Assembly (NCBI RefSeq): GCF_017571495.1
Contig: NZ_JAGETZ010000017.1
Span: 89,812 to 153,811, forward strand
Source: Hymenobacter negativus
GTDB taxonomy: Bacteria; Bacteroidota; Bacteroidia; Cytophagales; Hymenobacteraceae
Direction of reading: 5' to 3'
DNA length: 64,000 nt
In this document: positions 9,798 through 18,563 of the stretch, in pieces
Layout: each line of letters begins with the position of its first letter
Position numbering within the stretch: the first letter of the stretch is position 1
Notes under the pieces: generated by a model
Databases searched by the model: none
What the model was told of the DNA's origin: nothing
Seen by the model: only the letters and a program-made list of their open reading frames with translations
Program-made: the position numbers and the translations under genes

Positions 9798-11720
9798 CTA
9801 ATGCACCACCGACAGGTGGCGGGTGAGGGAGCCGTCGGCGGTGTGAATTACCACGTTATAGAGTCCGGTGGCCAGGCCGGCCGTATTCAGGCGTATGTGT
9901 TGCAAGCCCGCGCGCAAATTCCCATTCGTGGGCATGGCAGCTACGCGGCCCAGGGCGTCCACCAAATCGACCCGCACAGTGCCGGCTTGGCGGAGGTCAA
10001 ACGAAAGTTCGGCTTCCAGATTGGTCGGGTTCGGCGCCAAGGCAATGGAGGCCGGGGACACTGCATCCGTTACAGCCAGGGGCGTCGCCCGGATTGTCAC
10101 GTCGTCCAGGTAAAAGTTGTTTCCATAGCCGCTGGTGGCCCGGAACGCCAGCATGGCATTCCTCGGCACGTTCCGCAGGTCCACGGTCTGCAGCGCCCAT
10201 TGCGACTGCGTTGGGACGAAGGCCCCCATCGCAAACGTCATCGATGGAGCGGTAGCCAGGGCGGCACCACCCTGGCCCCACAACGAAACCCAGGATGCGC
10301 CACAGTTAGTCGAATACACTACTTCCAACAAGTCGCTTATGGCAAATAGCTGCGCATAGGCCACGTAAAAGTCCAGCACTTTCCCGCCGTTGGGCAGGTT
10401 GGCCGCCGCAATAATGGCGTAGTTCACTTCTCCGGCGAAGAAATCAGCGTTGCTGTGCCGCAGGGCGTACGAGCTGTTGTTATGGCCGACGTTTGCCAGG
10501 GTCCAGTTTTGGCCGTTGGCGTTCGCATCATACAGAAGCCAGTTGGGCGGCAGCGCTCCGGCATTCTCGAAACTCGCGGTTGTGGGCAGGGCCGCCCTGG
10601 CCGTATTATACAGCACCACAGTGGCCCGGGACATATTGTTGCCGCCGTTTACATCGGGTGCGCCGTTGGGCAGGGCCACCGAATCGGTCACAACGTGCGT
10701 GCCCGGGGCAACCACCAGGGCGGGCAAACCCACCAGCGTGGTGGTTTGGGCGGGCAGCGCACCAGTCCAGGCATACGTTAGCCAGGCCCCGGTATCCAGC
10801 CGGTAGTAAATGCTGGCCGAGGTAAGCGGCGTGGAAGCCGCATTCGTTAGGCTGACAACGGGATAGAGCGTGGTGCTGGCACTGTCGCACACGAAAGGCC
10901 CCGGTAAGAGCAGCCCGGTCGAAGCGATGTCCATAGGAAGGGGGATGTAGGCCGATACCGCCGCTTGCGCGACGGTCTGGTCGGTGTCGTTCTGCACCCA
11001 CGCCACGATGCGGGTTTCACCATTGGGGGCTTTGTTGACATAAGACGGCACCCGGCCGGTGAGGGTGAACGTCTGCGATTGGCCCGCCGTCCAAGCATTC
11101 GGCAGCTGGGTGCCGCCCGCGTCAGGATACATCTCGCGTACCACGTTATGGAAGTCGGTTTCGCCGTTGGTGCCAGGCGCGGTAGCGTAGTGCAGGCGCT
11201 CAATCAGGGCTACCCGCAGCTTCAGGTTGGCCCCGCTGGGAGCGTAAGCACCAGCGGCCGTGATGGTGATGGTTGCCGTTAGCGAGTCGCCCGCTGGCCG
11301 CCACTGATGTGCTGCGCCGATGGTGAACGGAGCGGCAGTAGCCGCAGCCGCATCAATATCGCTCTGTAGTAGGTTGGCAACGTGTCCGGGGCCGGAGGGT
11401 ACCGCCGTTCCGGTGCCCAGGCCCGTGCCATCGAGACGGCCATAGGGGGCAAACGGCACATTGTAATACTGGGAGCGCGCATCGGTGACCGTTCGGTAGG
11501 CGTTATAGATAGGTCCCGCGAATGGAATGGGACTCTGGTAGCTGAGCGCCACAACCTTGGTAGAATTGGCGCCAAGCAGGGTCCAAAGGTCCGGATTGTA
11601 GACGGCGCAGGGGCCGCAATTTTCGCCGGTAAATTCTTCGTAGAGCGCAAGGTGTTGCTGGGCGCGTAGCGGTGCGCTGCTGAGGGCAGCAAGGGTAAGG
11701 GACAGTAACAGTTGTTTCAT
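9798..11720 (-). CDS. Omp28-like T9SS protein with thioredoxin-type CGPC motif
   Basis: The 640-residue product has a signal peptide (MKQLLLSLTLAALSSAPLRA). A domain like the Omp28-related outer-membrane proteins follows directly, with EEFTGENCGPCA placing a CGPC dithiol at residues 35-38. Residues ~260-370 look like an Ig/CARDB-type module. Residues ~375-550 resemble a MAM or choice-of-anchor J jelly roll (SFENAGALPPNW). The end is a T9SS sorting domain (LAPNPTN...DALGRV...GLYNVVI). Omp28-type proteins are surface-exposed in Bacteroidota; a redox role for CGPC is an inference. The gene lies on the strand opposite its neighbours, between two paralogous genes and flanked by direct repeats (9683, 12050). 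Confidence 0.85.
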   Translation of the reverse strand: MKQLLLSLTLAALSSAPLRAQQHLALYEEFTGENCGPCAVYNPDLWTLLGANSTKVVALSYQSPIPFAGPIYNAYRTVTDARSQYYNVPFAPYGRLDGTGLGTGTAVPSGPGHVANLLQSDIDAAAATAAPFTIGAAHQWRPAGDSLTATITITAAGAYAPSGANLKLRVALIERLHYATAPGTNGETDFHNVVREMYPDAGGTQLPNAWTAGQSQTFTLTGRVPSYVNKAPNGETRIVAWVQNDTDQTVAQAAVSAYIPLPMDIASTGLLLPGPFVCDSASTTLYPVVSLTNAASTPLTSASIYYRLDTGAWLTYAWTGALPAQTTTLVGLPALVVAPGTHVVTDSVALPNGAPDVNGGNNMSRATVVLYNTARAALPTTASFENAGALPPNWLLYDANANGQNWTLANVGHNNSSYALRHSNADFFAGEVNYAIIAAANLPNGGKVLDFYVAYAQLFAISDLLEVVYSTNCGASWVSLWGQGGAALATAPSMTFAMGAFVPTQSQWALQTVDLRNVPRNAMLAFRATSGYGNNFYLDDVTIRATPLAVTDAVSPASIALAPNPTNLEAELSFDLRQAGTVRVDLVDALGRVAAMPTNGNLRAGLQHIRLNTAGLATGLYNVVIHTADGSLTRHLSVVH

Positions 11721-11947
11721 TGCAAAAGAGCGATTGATGGATACTCCGCACAGGACAGGCCAAGATTGTAAAAGGCTTCCGGCGTCGTAAGCCAGCCGCT
11801 GCTAGCGCTAGTAGTATTCACCAGTTTCTCCGCATGCAATTGCCGCTAAAAGCCCTTTCAGGGCTGATTTAGGGCCGCTAAAGAATAGCTAAGCCTGGTT
11901 GTGGCACCGGTTTGCCGCAAGGCACCAGGCAAGCCAGGCGCGGTATT

Positions 11948-11974
11948 GTAGCGCGAACTTTTAGTTCGCGCTAC
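11948..11974. repeat. 27-nt palindromic dispersed repeat, copy 2
   Basis: GTAGCGCGAACT-ttt-AGTTCGCGCTAC. The stem is identical to 7145-7171; only the 3-nt loop differs. Confidence 0.75.
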
Positions 11975-12049
11975 GGCCACGCATTGACTTAGAAACGGCG
12001 CTAACCATCCGGAATTTTTCTCCTGCGGCGCAGTTTAAGCCGGCCGGCA

Positions 12050-12092
12050 GCTACAAATTGGTCGCCGTTACGCGGCTATTATGCAACTTGGG
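12050..12092 (+). repeat. Direct repeat flanking the Omp28-like gene, copy 2
   Basis: Same orientation as 9683-9726. The strongest match is ACGCGGCTAtTaTGCAACTTGGG. Confidence 0.6.
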
Positions 12093-12206
12093 CTAACTTA
12101 CTGGAAAGTTGTTCAGCAGTGAGAAGGTCTGGGCACGCCGGCTGCAGGTTCGCAAGCTTAAGATGACAGAATTGCCCAAGACAATAGAATTAATAACCCA
12201 CCCCTA

Positions 12207-14183
12207 ATGCGTCCTTTCCTACTCCCCGTTTTTCTGCTTTTTACCGCTGCGGCCTCGGCCCAGAAGCTGCCAACCGACCTCGTACACGCCGGCTACGACT
12301 GGGACGCCAAGCGCCACCAGCGCTTGCCCATCACGGTTGAGGAAGAGGCCCTGCCGGCCGTGATGCTGCGCGATTTTACCAGCATCGAATACTATTACGA
12401 CAAGGCCCTGAAAGACATGCGGCTCTTTGCCACCGAGCACCGCATCGTGCGCGTGAACTCGTCCGATGGTATCGAGCGGTACAACAAGATTGTAGTGCCG
12501 GTGCTGGAATCGGGGGCGCCGGTCGACATCAAGGCCCGGACCATCAGCCCTCGTGGGGAGGTGCACGAGGTGAAAGCTGCCGACATGAAGGAGCTGAAGG
12601 ACCAGGAAGGCGGCCGGGGCTACCGCATTTTCGCCGTCGATGGCGTGGAAAAGGGCAGCGAGGTGGAATATTACTACACCCGCGAGCGAAATTTCAACCA
12701 CTTCGGCAATGAGATTCTGCAGGGCGAAACCGCCGCGCACGACGTCACCTTCGAGCTGATTTCGCCCGAAGCCCTCACCTTCGAAACCCGTACCTACCAT
12801 GGCCCGGCCGCGACCAAGGACACCACCGTGGCCGGCCACCGCATCCTCCGCCTCACCCAGAAAAGCATCCCGGGGCTGCGCGATGAGGCTTTTGCCAACG
12901 TGGCCGCCCAGCGCATGCGCGTGGAATACAAGCTGGCCTATGTAGCCAGCAAGGGCCAGGTGCGCCAGTTCACCTGGGCCGATGCCAGCCAGTACATGTA
13001 CCGCACCATGACCAGCCTGGGCAAGGACGACGTGAAGGCCGTGGCCAAGGTGCTGGCCGCCGCCAAGCTGCCCGTGGGCGGCCCGCTGCCCGAGCGCATC
13101 AGGGCCGCCGAAAACTACGTGAAGCTCAATTTCAACCTTGAGGAAGGCGCCAGCCCCGCCCTGGCCCAGGTGGTGGCCACGCATAATGCCCCGGAGGCCG
13201 GTCTCACCCACCTGCTGGCTGCCATCTACCGCACGCTGGGCGTGGACTATGAGCTGGTGGTGACCAGCAGCCGTGAAGCTTCGCCCTTCGATGGGACCTT
13301 TGATACCTGGGACTACCTCGACCATTTCGCGCTTTACTTCCCCGGCACCGGCCAGTTTCTGGCCCCCGGCCGGCCCGACATGCGCTACGGCATGCTGCCC
13401 GCGGAGTGGACGGCCGGCTCGGGCCTGTTCATCAAGGGCGTGACACTGGGCAGCATTGAGTCGGCGGTGGGCAAGGTGAAGGACATTCCCGCCCTGCCGG
13501 CCGAGCAAAGCCCGCACGACATTGACGTGACCGTGGCCTTCTCGCCCGACCTGGAAAAGAGCACCGTGCAGCTCCGCCAGACCCTGGGCGGCTACCCCGC
13601 CGCCCAGATTCAGCCCTTCTGGGCGATGATTCCCGAGGCGAAGCGCACCGAGATAATGCAGGGCTTGCAGAAGTCGGTGGTGCCCGATGCCACCAACTTT
13701 CAGAAGATGGAAGTGCGCAACGTGGAACGCGGCGTGAGCCCTCTGGAAAAACCTTTCATCATTGAAAGCCAGCTCGAATCGGCGGCGCTCCTGGACAAAG
13801 CGGGCCCGCGCTACCTCTTCAAAATCGGCACCCTGCTGGGCCAGCAAACCGAGCTATACCAGAAGGAGGAGCGCCAGTTCGACGTGGAGAACGACAATAA
13901 CCGCCGCTACCTGCGCACCATCCGCTTCGATGTGCCGGCGGGCTACGCCGTGCGCAACCTCAACGACCTGAACGTGGACGTGAAAGCCGGACCCGACGCC
14001 ACCAAGCCCGACTACGACTTCCATTCCTCCTACGTGCAGCAGGGCCAGACCATTACCGTGACCGTAGCCGAAAACTACCGCCAAATCCGCTGGCCCAAAG
14101 CCGATTTCGAAGCCTTCCGCACCGTGGTAAACGCCGCCGCAAACTGGAATAAGGTGGTGCTGGTGCTGGATAAGAAGAGCTGA
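12207..14183 (+). CDS. DUF3857/transglutaminase-fold protein lacking the catalytic cysteine
   Basis: The 658-residue protein has a signal peptide (FLLPVFLLFTAAASAQ), a DUF3857 domain at ~40-240 and a transglutaminase-fold region at ~290-400. Where the active paralogue has GDCKDM, this one reads NAPEAGLTHLLAAIYRTLGV, so the cysteine is gone. A histidine remains in DHFALYF. The fold is kept, so it probably binds a substrate or works with the active paralogue at 7501 instead of catalysing. The two genes are ~2.8 kb apart on the same strand, which fits an old tandem duplication later separated by the Omp28-like gene. The DUF4442 gene follows 74 nt downstream with its own candidate promoter. Confidence 0.82.
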   Translation: MRPFLLPVFLLFTAAASAQKLPTDLVHAGYDWDAKRHQRLPITVEEEALPAVMLRDFTSIEYYYDKALKDMRLFATEHRIVRVNSSDGIERYNKIVVPVLESGAPVDIKARTISPRGEVHEVKAADMKELKDQEGGRGYRIFAVDGVEKGSEVEYYYTRERNFNHFGNEILQGETAAHDVTFELISPEALTFETRTYHGPAATKDTTVAGHRILRLTQKSIPGLRDEAFANVAAQRMRVEYKLAYVASKGQVRQFTWADASQYMYRTMTSLGKDDVKAVAKVLAAAKLPVGGPLPERIRAAENYVKLNFNLEEGASPALAQVVATHNAPEAGLTHLLAAIYRTLGVDYELVVTSSREASPFDGTFDTWDYLDHFALYFPGTGQFLAPGRPDMRYGMLPAEWTAGSGLFIKGVTLGSIESAVGKVKDIPALPAEQSPHDIDVTVAFSPDLEKSTVQLRQTLGGYPAAQIQPFWAMIPEAKRTEIMQGLQKSVVPDATNFQKMEVRNVERGVSPLEKPFIIESQLESAALLDKAGPRYLFKIGTLLGQQTELYQKEERQFDVENDNNRRYLRTIRFDVPAGYAVRNLNDLNVDVKAGPDATKPDYDFHSSYVQQGQTITVTVAENYRQIRWPKADFEAFRTVVNAAANWNKVVLVLDKKS

Positions 14184-14245
14184 CGCCGGCCGCTGGAGGA
14201 GGCACATCCAGCACCCTGAGCACAGCGCCGCGTAACGACAAAACG

Positions 14246-14253
14246 TACCTTCG
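14246..14253 (+). promoter_or_regulatory. Candidate -7 box before the DUF4442 gene
   Basis: TACCTTCG, one mismatch from TAnnTTTG, ends 4 nt before ATG 14258. The transcript would have almost no leader. Confidence 0.4.
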
Positions 14254-14257
14254 CTTC

Positions 14258-14755
14258 ATGATGCCCACCACCGACTCCCCGCAGGCCGCCGCTTTCCGCC
14301 GCCAGGTCCTCAGCCCCGCAAAGCTGTGGCTCTTCATGTTGCGCAAGCTGCCCATGGCCTGGCTGGCGGGGCTGCGCCTCACAGCGCTCACGTCGGAAGC
14401 GGCCACGGTCACCATCCGCTTCAAGTACCTTACCCAAAACCCGTTTCGAAGCATCTATTTTGCCTGCCTGGCCATGGCGGCGGAGCTGGCCAGCGGCATC
14501 CAAGCCATGATGCACGTGCAGGCCGGCGGGCCCGTGTCCATGTTGGTGGTGAAGCTGGAAGGTGATTTTACCAAAAAAGCCGTCGGCCTTATCCGCTTCA
14601 CCTGCCCCGATGGCCCGCAGATAGCCCAGGCCGTAGCCGAGAGCCGCGCTACCGGCGAAGGCCGCACGGTGGTCTGCACGAGTACTGGCCTCGATGAGGC
14701 CGGCGACGTGGTAGCCGTATTCCGCCTTACTTGGTCGTTTCGGGCCAAGAAGTAG
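14258..14755 (+). CDS. DUF4442 hot-dog-fold protein
   Basis: The 165-residue product has no signal peptide and matches the DUF4442 pattern. Residues ~15-60 include KLPMAWLAGLRL and a strand with FKYLTQNPFRSIYFACLAMAAELASG, the conserved NPF-S-Y/F-FA...AELA motif of this hot-dog family. These are distant relatives of acyl-CoA thioesterases, but activity has rarely been shown, so the substrate is unknown. The protein should be cytoplasmic. A second ATG at 14261 is equally possible. Confidence 0.8.
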   Translation: MMPTTDSPQAAAFRRQVLSPAKLWLFMLRKLPMAWLAGLRLTALTSEAATVTIRFKYLTQNPFRSIYFACLAMAAELASGIQAMMHVQAGGPVSMLVVKLEGDFTKKAVGLIRFTCPDGPQIAQAVAESRATGEGRTVVCTSTGLDEAGDVVAVFRLTWSFRAKK

Positions 14756-14824
14756 GGCAGTTCGTTAAGTAGCCGTTGTAGTGCAGCTGTTGGGAAACGA
14801 AACCGCATTTCTGCTCCACCGCGT

Positions 14825-16714
14825 ATGAATATTCGGGCGTTTCTGCGGACCTTGCCGGTTTGTGTGTCGTGGCTTATTATGTGTTTGTCAGTAAGAATAA
14901 CATTGTTGTTTGTTGGATTGCTACTTGGTCAGACGGCCTGGGCTCAGCCCACCGGAACGGGCCCAGTTCCTAGCGTTCCTGCATTACCCGATTCGTTGCG
15001 GGCGCAGCTGCGCCGCCCTGGCCAGCCCGACACCGCGCGGGTAATGGCATTGATTGGCCTCAGCACCTTCTACATATCAACTGACCTGGACAGCGCCCGC
15101 CGATACAGTGGACTGGCCCTGGCCTTGGCCCGCCGGCGGCGGTTTGGCAGGGGCGAAGTGCAGGCCCTCAACAACCTGGCGGCAACCTACTACTACAGTT
15201 CCGACTACCCCGCCGCACAACGCACCTTTGAGGCCGAACTACGGGTGGCGCAGCGAATGCACGACCTGCGAAATCTCGGCCATGCCTACCTGGGCCTGGG
15301 CAACGTGGCAACGGCCTTGCAAAACGACTCGCTGGCCCGCACCTATTTTACCCAGGCGCAACGGGCCTACGCGGCCTGCCGGCCCCGCAACGTGCGCGGC
15401 GAGCTGCTGGTGCTACATAACCTGGCCAACGGTTATCTGGCCGACGATGCCAGTGCCCGGCAGCTCCGGCAGGCGCGAGCTCTGGTAAAGCAGGGCCTGG
15501 CTCTGCTACCCCAGCCCGATTCGCCCTTGCTCACCAAGCTTCAGCTCCAGCTGGGCACCATTCAGATGCTGGAACACCAGCCCGATTCGGCTACTGCTAC
15601 CTGGCTGCGCGCCCTGCGGGTGAGCCACGCCCAGGCCGATTTTCAGACCGAAGGAGAAGCCTGGCTGCACTTGGCCGACCTCGCCCAGCGGGAGCGACAG
15701 CCGCAGCTGGCCCTCGACCGGGTGCGGCAAGCCACCACCTTGTTTCGGCGGCTAGGCGATGATGCCTCGGTGGCGCAGGGCCTGGACATGACTGCCGCGC
15801 TACTGGCTACCCTGCATCGGCCCGAGGCCTACGACACCCTGCGCCGCTACACCGCCCTGCGCGATACCCTCCTCAACCGCGAGCGCCTCGACGCCGTGGC
15901 CACGGCCCAGGCCCGCTTTCAGCAAACTGAGCAGCAGGCCCGCATCCGGGCCCTGGAGCAGGAGCGCCGCATCGCGGAGCTGGAGGAAAGCCAGCGCACC
16001 GTGCGCACCCGGGTGCTGCTGGGTGGGGTAGGAGTGGGGGCGTTGTTGCTGACCGGGGCCGGAATAGGGGCCTACCGCCGGCGCCAGCAGCGCCGCGAAG
16101 CCGCTCTGCGCAACCAACTGGCCGCCGACCTGCACGACGACGTGGGTACCCTGCTCAGCCAGATTGCCCTGCAAACCGACCTGCTTCAGGAGGGCCTGGC
16201 CCCCGCCCACGAGCAGCCTGCGCTCTGGGCCGGGGTGGCCGACAACAGCCGCATGGCCGTGCGCCAGCTCAACGATGTAGTGTGGAACCTGGATGCCCAC
16301 AACGATACCGTACCGAACCTGCTCGACCGCCTGCGCGACTACTCCCACGAGGTGCTGGTGCCCGCCGGCCGCGACGTGCGCTTCGTGGTGGATGCGCCCT
16401 CAGAAAACCCTAGTCTGCCCGCGCCGGTGCGTCGCCACCTCTACTTCATCTACAAGGAAGCGCTGCACAACATCCTGAAATATGCCCCGGTGCCGGCCAC
16501 CGTGACCGTGAGCCTGCACCGCCAGGGCCACCTTCTGGTACTGGAAATCGTGAATGACGGCCCCGTGCTCCGTACTTCGGCCACCCCGGGGCGCAGCTCT
16601 GGTCATGGCCTGCGCAACATTCGGACGCGGGCCCAGGCCATGGGCGGCAATGCCACGGCCGCCGCGCTGCCAACCGGTGGCTTTGCCGTGCGAGTAGAAG
16701 TGCCCGTGGGGTGA
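14825..16714 (+). CDS. TPR sensor histidine kinase (NarX/DesK-type core)
   Basis: The 629-residue kinase has an N-terminal signal or anchor (~1-40). About six TPRs (~60-340) and a coiled coil (EQQARIRALEQERRIAELEE) follow. One membrane helix lies at ~395-416, then a HisKA_3 dimerisation segment with the phospho-acceptor His at ~437 in LAADLHDDVGTL. The HATPase domain has YKEALHNILKYA (N box) and GHGLRNIRTRAQAMGG (G box). The TPRs should face the periplasm and sense an unknown ligand or partner. The regulator at 16853 is 138 nt downstream on the same strand and is the probable partner, although it has its own promoter. An alternative start at 14879 would give a shorter signal sequence. Confidence 0.88.
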   Translation: MNIRAFLRTLPVCVSWLIMCLSVRITLLFVGLLLGQTAWAQPTGTGPVPSVPALPDSLRAQLRRPGQPDTARVMALIGLSTFYISTDLDSARRYSGLALALARRRRFGRGEVQALNNLAATYYYSSDYPAAQRTFEAELRVAQRMHDLRNLGHAYLGLGNVATALQNDSLARTYFTQAQRAYAACRPRNVRGELLVLHNLANGYLADDASARQLRQARALVKQGLALLPQPDSPLLTKLQLQLGTIQMLEHQPDSATATWLRALRVSHAQADFQTEGEAWLHLADLAQRERQPQLALDRVRQATTLFRRLGDDASVAQGLDMTAALLATLHRPEAYDTLRRYTALRDTLLNRERLDAVATAQARFQQTEQQARIRALEQERRIAELEESQRTVRTRVLLGGVGVGALLLTGAGIGAYRRRQQRREAALRNQLAADLHDDVGTLLSQIALQTDLLQEGLAPAHEQPALWAGVADNSRMAVRQLNDVVWNLDAHNDTVPNLLDRLRDYSHEVLVPAGRDVRFVVDAPSENPSLPAPVRRHLYFIYKEALHNILKYAPVPATVTVSLHRQGHLLVLEIVNDGPVLRTSATPGRSSGHGLRNIRTRAQAMGGNATAAALPTGGFAVRVEVPVG

Positions 16715-16799
16715 CGACAGCCGTATGGTGCAAGTAGCCCGCGCTCCGTGCTTTGGGGTACTTGTACCACACGGCTGTTTCGCCTCAAAAAACTTGTCT

Positions 16800-16848
16800 T
16801 GTCGCATCAAAATGCGCTATCGGTGCTTTTCCGGGGCCGGTAGTTTTG
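16800..16848 (+). promoter_or_regulatory. Promoter of the response regulator with an imperfect CAT-N4-ATG palindrome
   Basis: TGTCGCAT-caaa-ATGCGCTA (16800-16819) is an inverted repeat with two mismatches. It matches 63275-63294 over its first 17 bases. The -7 box TAGTTTTG is at 16841-16848. Palindrome centre (16809.5) to first -7 base is 31.5 bp. ATG 16853 follows 4 nt later, so the transcript is nearly leaderless. Confidence 0.7.
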
Positions 16849-16852
16849 CCTT

Positions 16853-17488
16853 ATGCAGAGCACCATTCCCCTTGCCATCATTGAAGACCAGCCGACCATT
16901 CGGCAAACCTATGCCACTTACCTCTGCGCGCAGCCCGAATTTGACTGCGTGCTGGTAGCGGGCTCGGTGGAAGAGTTTCTGGCTGAGCTGCCAAGCACCC
17001 GTCGCCAACCCCGCCTCATTCTTTCCGACATCGGCCTGCCCGGCCTGACGGGCATTGAGGGACTGCCGCGCATCAAACGAGTGTTGCCCCAGGCCGAAGT
17101 CGTTCTCATCACCGTTTACAACGACGCCGAACGGCTATTTCAGGCCCTGTGCGCCGGAGCGGTGGGCTACCTTTTGAAAACCACCCTACTGCGCGACGTG
17201 AAAGCCAGCCTGCTGGAAGTAATGGAAGGTGGCTCGCCGATGTCGCCGGCCATTGCGCGGCACGTGGTGCGCCACTTCCAGCCCGTGCCGTCCCTGACGC
17301 AGGTGCTCACGGCCCGCGAGATGCAGCTAGTGCAGGCCATCGAAGAAGGCTTGAGCTACCGCCTGGTAGGCGAGCGCATGGGCATCACCCTCAACACCGT
17401 GCGCACCTTCATCCGGCGCATCTATGATAAGCTGGAAGTCACCTCCAAAGCCGAGATGCTGGCCCGCCACCGCGCCGGCCGCAGCTGA
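16853..17488 (+). CDS. NarL/LuxR-family response regulator
   Basis: The 211-residue protein has a receiver domain (1-125) with acidic pair E11-D12, phospho-acceptor Asp59 in LILSDIGLPG and the conserved Lys in GYLLKTTL. The C-terminal LuxR helix-turn-helix (~148-205) has LTAREMQLVQAIEEG and NTVRTFIRRIYDKL. It is a cytoplasmic transcription factor activated by phosphorylation, probably by the kinase at 14825. It is a clear paralogue of the regulator at 44953-45588: same length, and both share YLCxQPEFDCVL near residue 23. Its promoter carries the palindrome class found before several surface-protein genes, so it may belong to the same regulon or regulate itself. Confidence 0.9.
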   Translation: MQSTIPLAIIEDQPTIRQTYATYLCAQPEFDCVLVAGSVEEFLAELPSTRRQPRLILSDIGLPGLTGIEGLPRIKRVLPQAEVVLITVYNDAERLFQALCAGAVGYLLKTTLLRDVKASLLEVMEGGSPMSPAIARHVVRHFQPVPSLTQVLTAREMQLVQAIEEGLSYRLVGERMGITLNTVRTFIRRIYDKLEVTSKAEMLARHRAGRS

Positions 17489-17523
17489 AAAGCCCTGCAG
17501 TTGCTCTCCGGGCAACGACAACT

Positions 17524-17548
17524 GGTTCGACAGCGGAACCGTCGGACC
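17524..17548. repeat. Small palindrome GGTTCGAC...GTCGGACC
   Basis: The 8-bp arms (17524-17531, 17541-17548) pair with one G-U. A longer relative is at 28959-28987, and one arm recurs at 31911-31920. It sits exactly at the broken 5' edge of the azoreductase pseudogene. Confidence 0.55.
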
Positions 17549-17933
17549 GTTCCGTAAGTCAAACGGATGAGGCCATCGCGCAGCTAATGGCGGCCGATGT
17601 CCTCGTCATTGGGGTACCGTTCTACAACTTCACTATCCCATCTTCGCTCAAGTCGTGGCTCGACCACCTCACGCGGGCGGGTATCACGTCCCGCTACACT
17701 CCTACCGGCCCGGAGGGGCTGATAACGGGCAAAAAGGTATACTTGGCGGTGGCAAGCGGTGGCATCTAATCCGAAGGCCCGCAGTAGTCCGCCGATTTTG
17801 CCACGCCCTACCTGCGCTGGATGTTGGGATTCCTGGGCCTCAGGGATGTCACTGTAGCCCGGGCCGAAGGAGTCAAACTGCCGGATTTTCAGCCCACCGC
17901 CTTGCAAAAAGGTATCGATAGCATAGCCGTATA
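17548..17933 (+). pseudogene. azoR: FMN-dependent NADH-azoreductase remnant
   Basis: The frame encodes a clear azoreductase middle and C-terminus: DEAIAQLMAADVLVIGVPFYNF, then a PSSLKSWLDHLTRAG segment and KKVYLAVASGGI. This is followed by TAA at 17767-17769 and TAG at 17785-17787. The same frame then continues with ATPYLRWMLGFLGL and ends at 17931-17933. The first ~75 residues of the family, including the FMN phosphate loop, are absent. AzoR enzymes are cytoplasmic flavoproteins that reduce quinones and azo compounds. Two nonsense codons in one frame plus the missing start make an inactive gene very likely. Confidence 0.85.
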
Positions 17934-18368
17934 AAACAGAACGGCAGCGACCAGTCCCGGCAATAGCTCTCCCTGGCGGGGCGGACGTTTTGCAGCGAAC
18001 TGCTGTCTGGAAAGACCTTCCAACGCAACCGAAGCAAGGCGTAAGTGGCAACTTGTTAGTGGTGCATACTTGTCTAAGGCCTGCGTCTGTGGTGGAGCAG
18101 AGCGTCGGCAGCACGAGCATTGCCCTAAAAGGGGCGGGCCAGTTGGCTCGCCCTTTTTGCTGGTTACTACATTCTGCGCACAGCTAGCAGGTTGGGGCAA
18201 AATGGCCATCGCGGACAGCCCACCCAATCGGCAGCCTTTGCCAGAGATATTTAGTAGAATAGTATAATAAAATGTTTTATCTGTACTCTTGTTATTTGCT
18301 CAAGTATAAGCTGGCTTATCTGTTGATATAATGGGTTTTTACCTGGCAGTAGGGCAGGGGGTAGCTCT
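17934..18368. other. Gene-free region with a terminator-like hairpin
   Basis: No recognisable gene is present. A hairpin with a bulge (AAAAGGGGCGGGCC / GGCTCGCCCTTTTT, 18127-18158) resembles a terminator. From ~18240 the sequence is AT-rich, leading into the adhesin promoter. Confidence 0.5.
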
Positions 18369-18421
18369 GAAAAACAACATGTTTATGTCATACCGCAGCT
18401 TTGTTCTACGGTTGACCTTTG
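18369..18421 (+). promoter_or_regulatory. Shared adhesin promoter block, copy 1
   Basis: GAAAAACAACAT at 18369-18380 is followed by gTTTATGTCATAcCGC. It holds the inverted repeat ACAT-N4-ATGT (18377-18388) and the -7 box GACCTTTG (18414-18421). Block start to -7 start is 45 bp, the same as in the copies at 28758 and 51300. The leader to ATG 18564 is ~140 nt. Confidence 0.8.
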
Positions 18422-18563
18422 CGCTAGCATGCAGCCGGTCCAAATGACTTCTATTGGGACTTGTAGGCTGGTGTGTCGCCTCGGTTGCCGTTGGAGGTCT
18501 GCTTGACCTGAAAATCGCACCAGGAAGCCTATTTCCATAGCAATACTAACCCCGTTCAATTTG

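Larger units (their letters stand above)
11721..12206. other. Gene-free region rich in dispersed repeats
   Basis: No reading frame here is convincing. The region holds the second 27-nt palindrome (11948-11974), the second direct repeat (12050-12092) and an inverted relative of the 9446 repeat (about 12116-12172). It contains the promoter regions of the divergent genes at 11720 (minus) and 12207 (plus), but no clear -7 box could be assigned. Confidence 0.5.

Noticed and set aside
12219..13847. Minus-strand frame opposite the DUF3857 paralogue
   Set aside because: Same antisense effect; the plus-strand gene has a signal peptide and a recognised family.
17990..18187. Small plus-strand frame after the azoreductase remnant
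   Set aside because: 65 residues with no family match, promoter or signal peptide, and it runs across a terminator-like hairpin.
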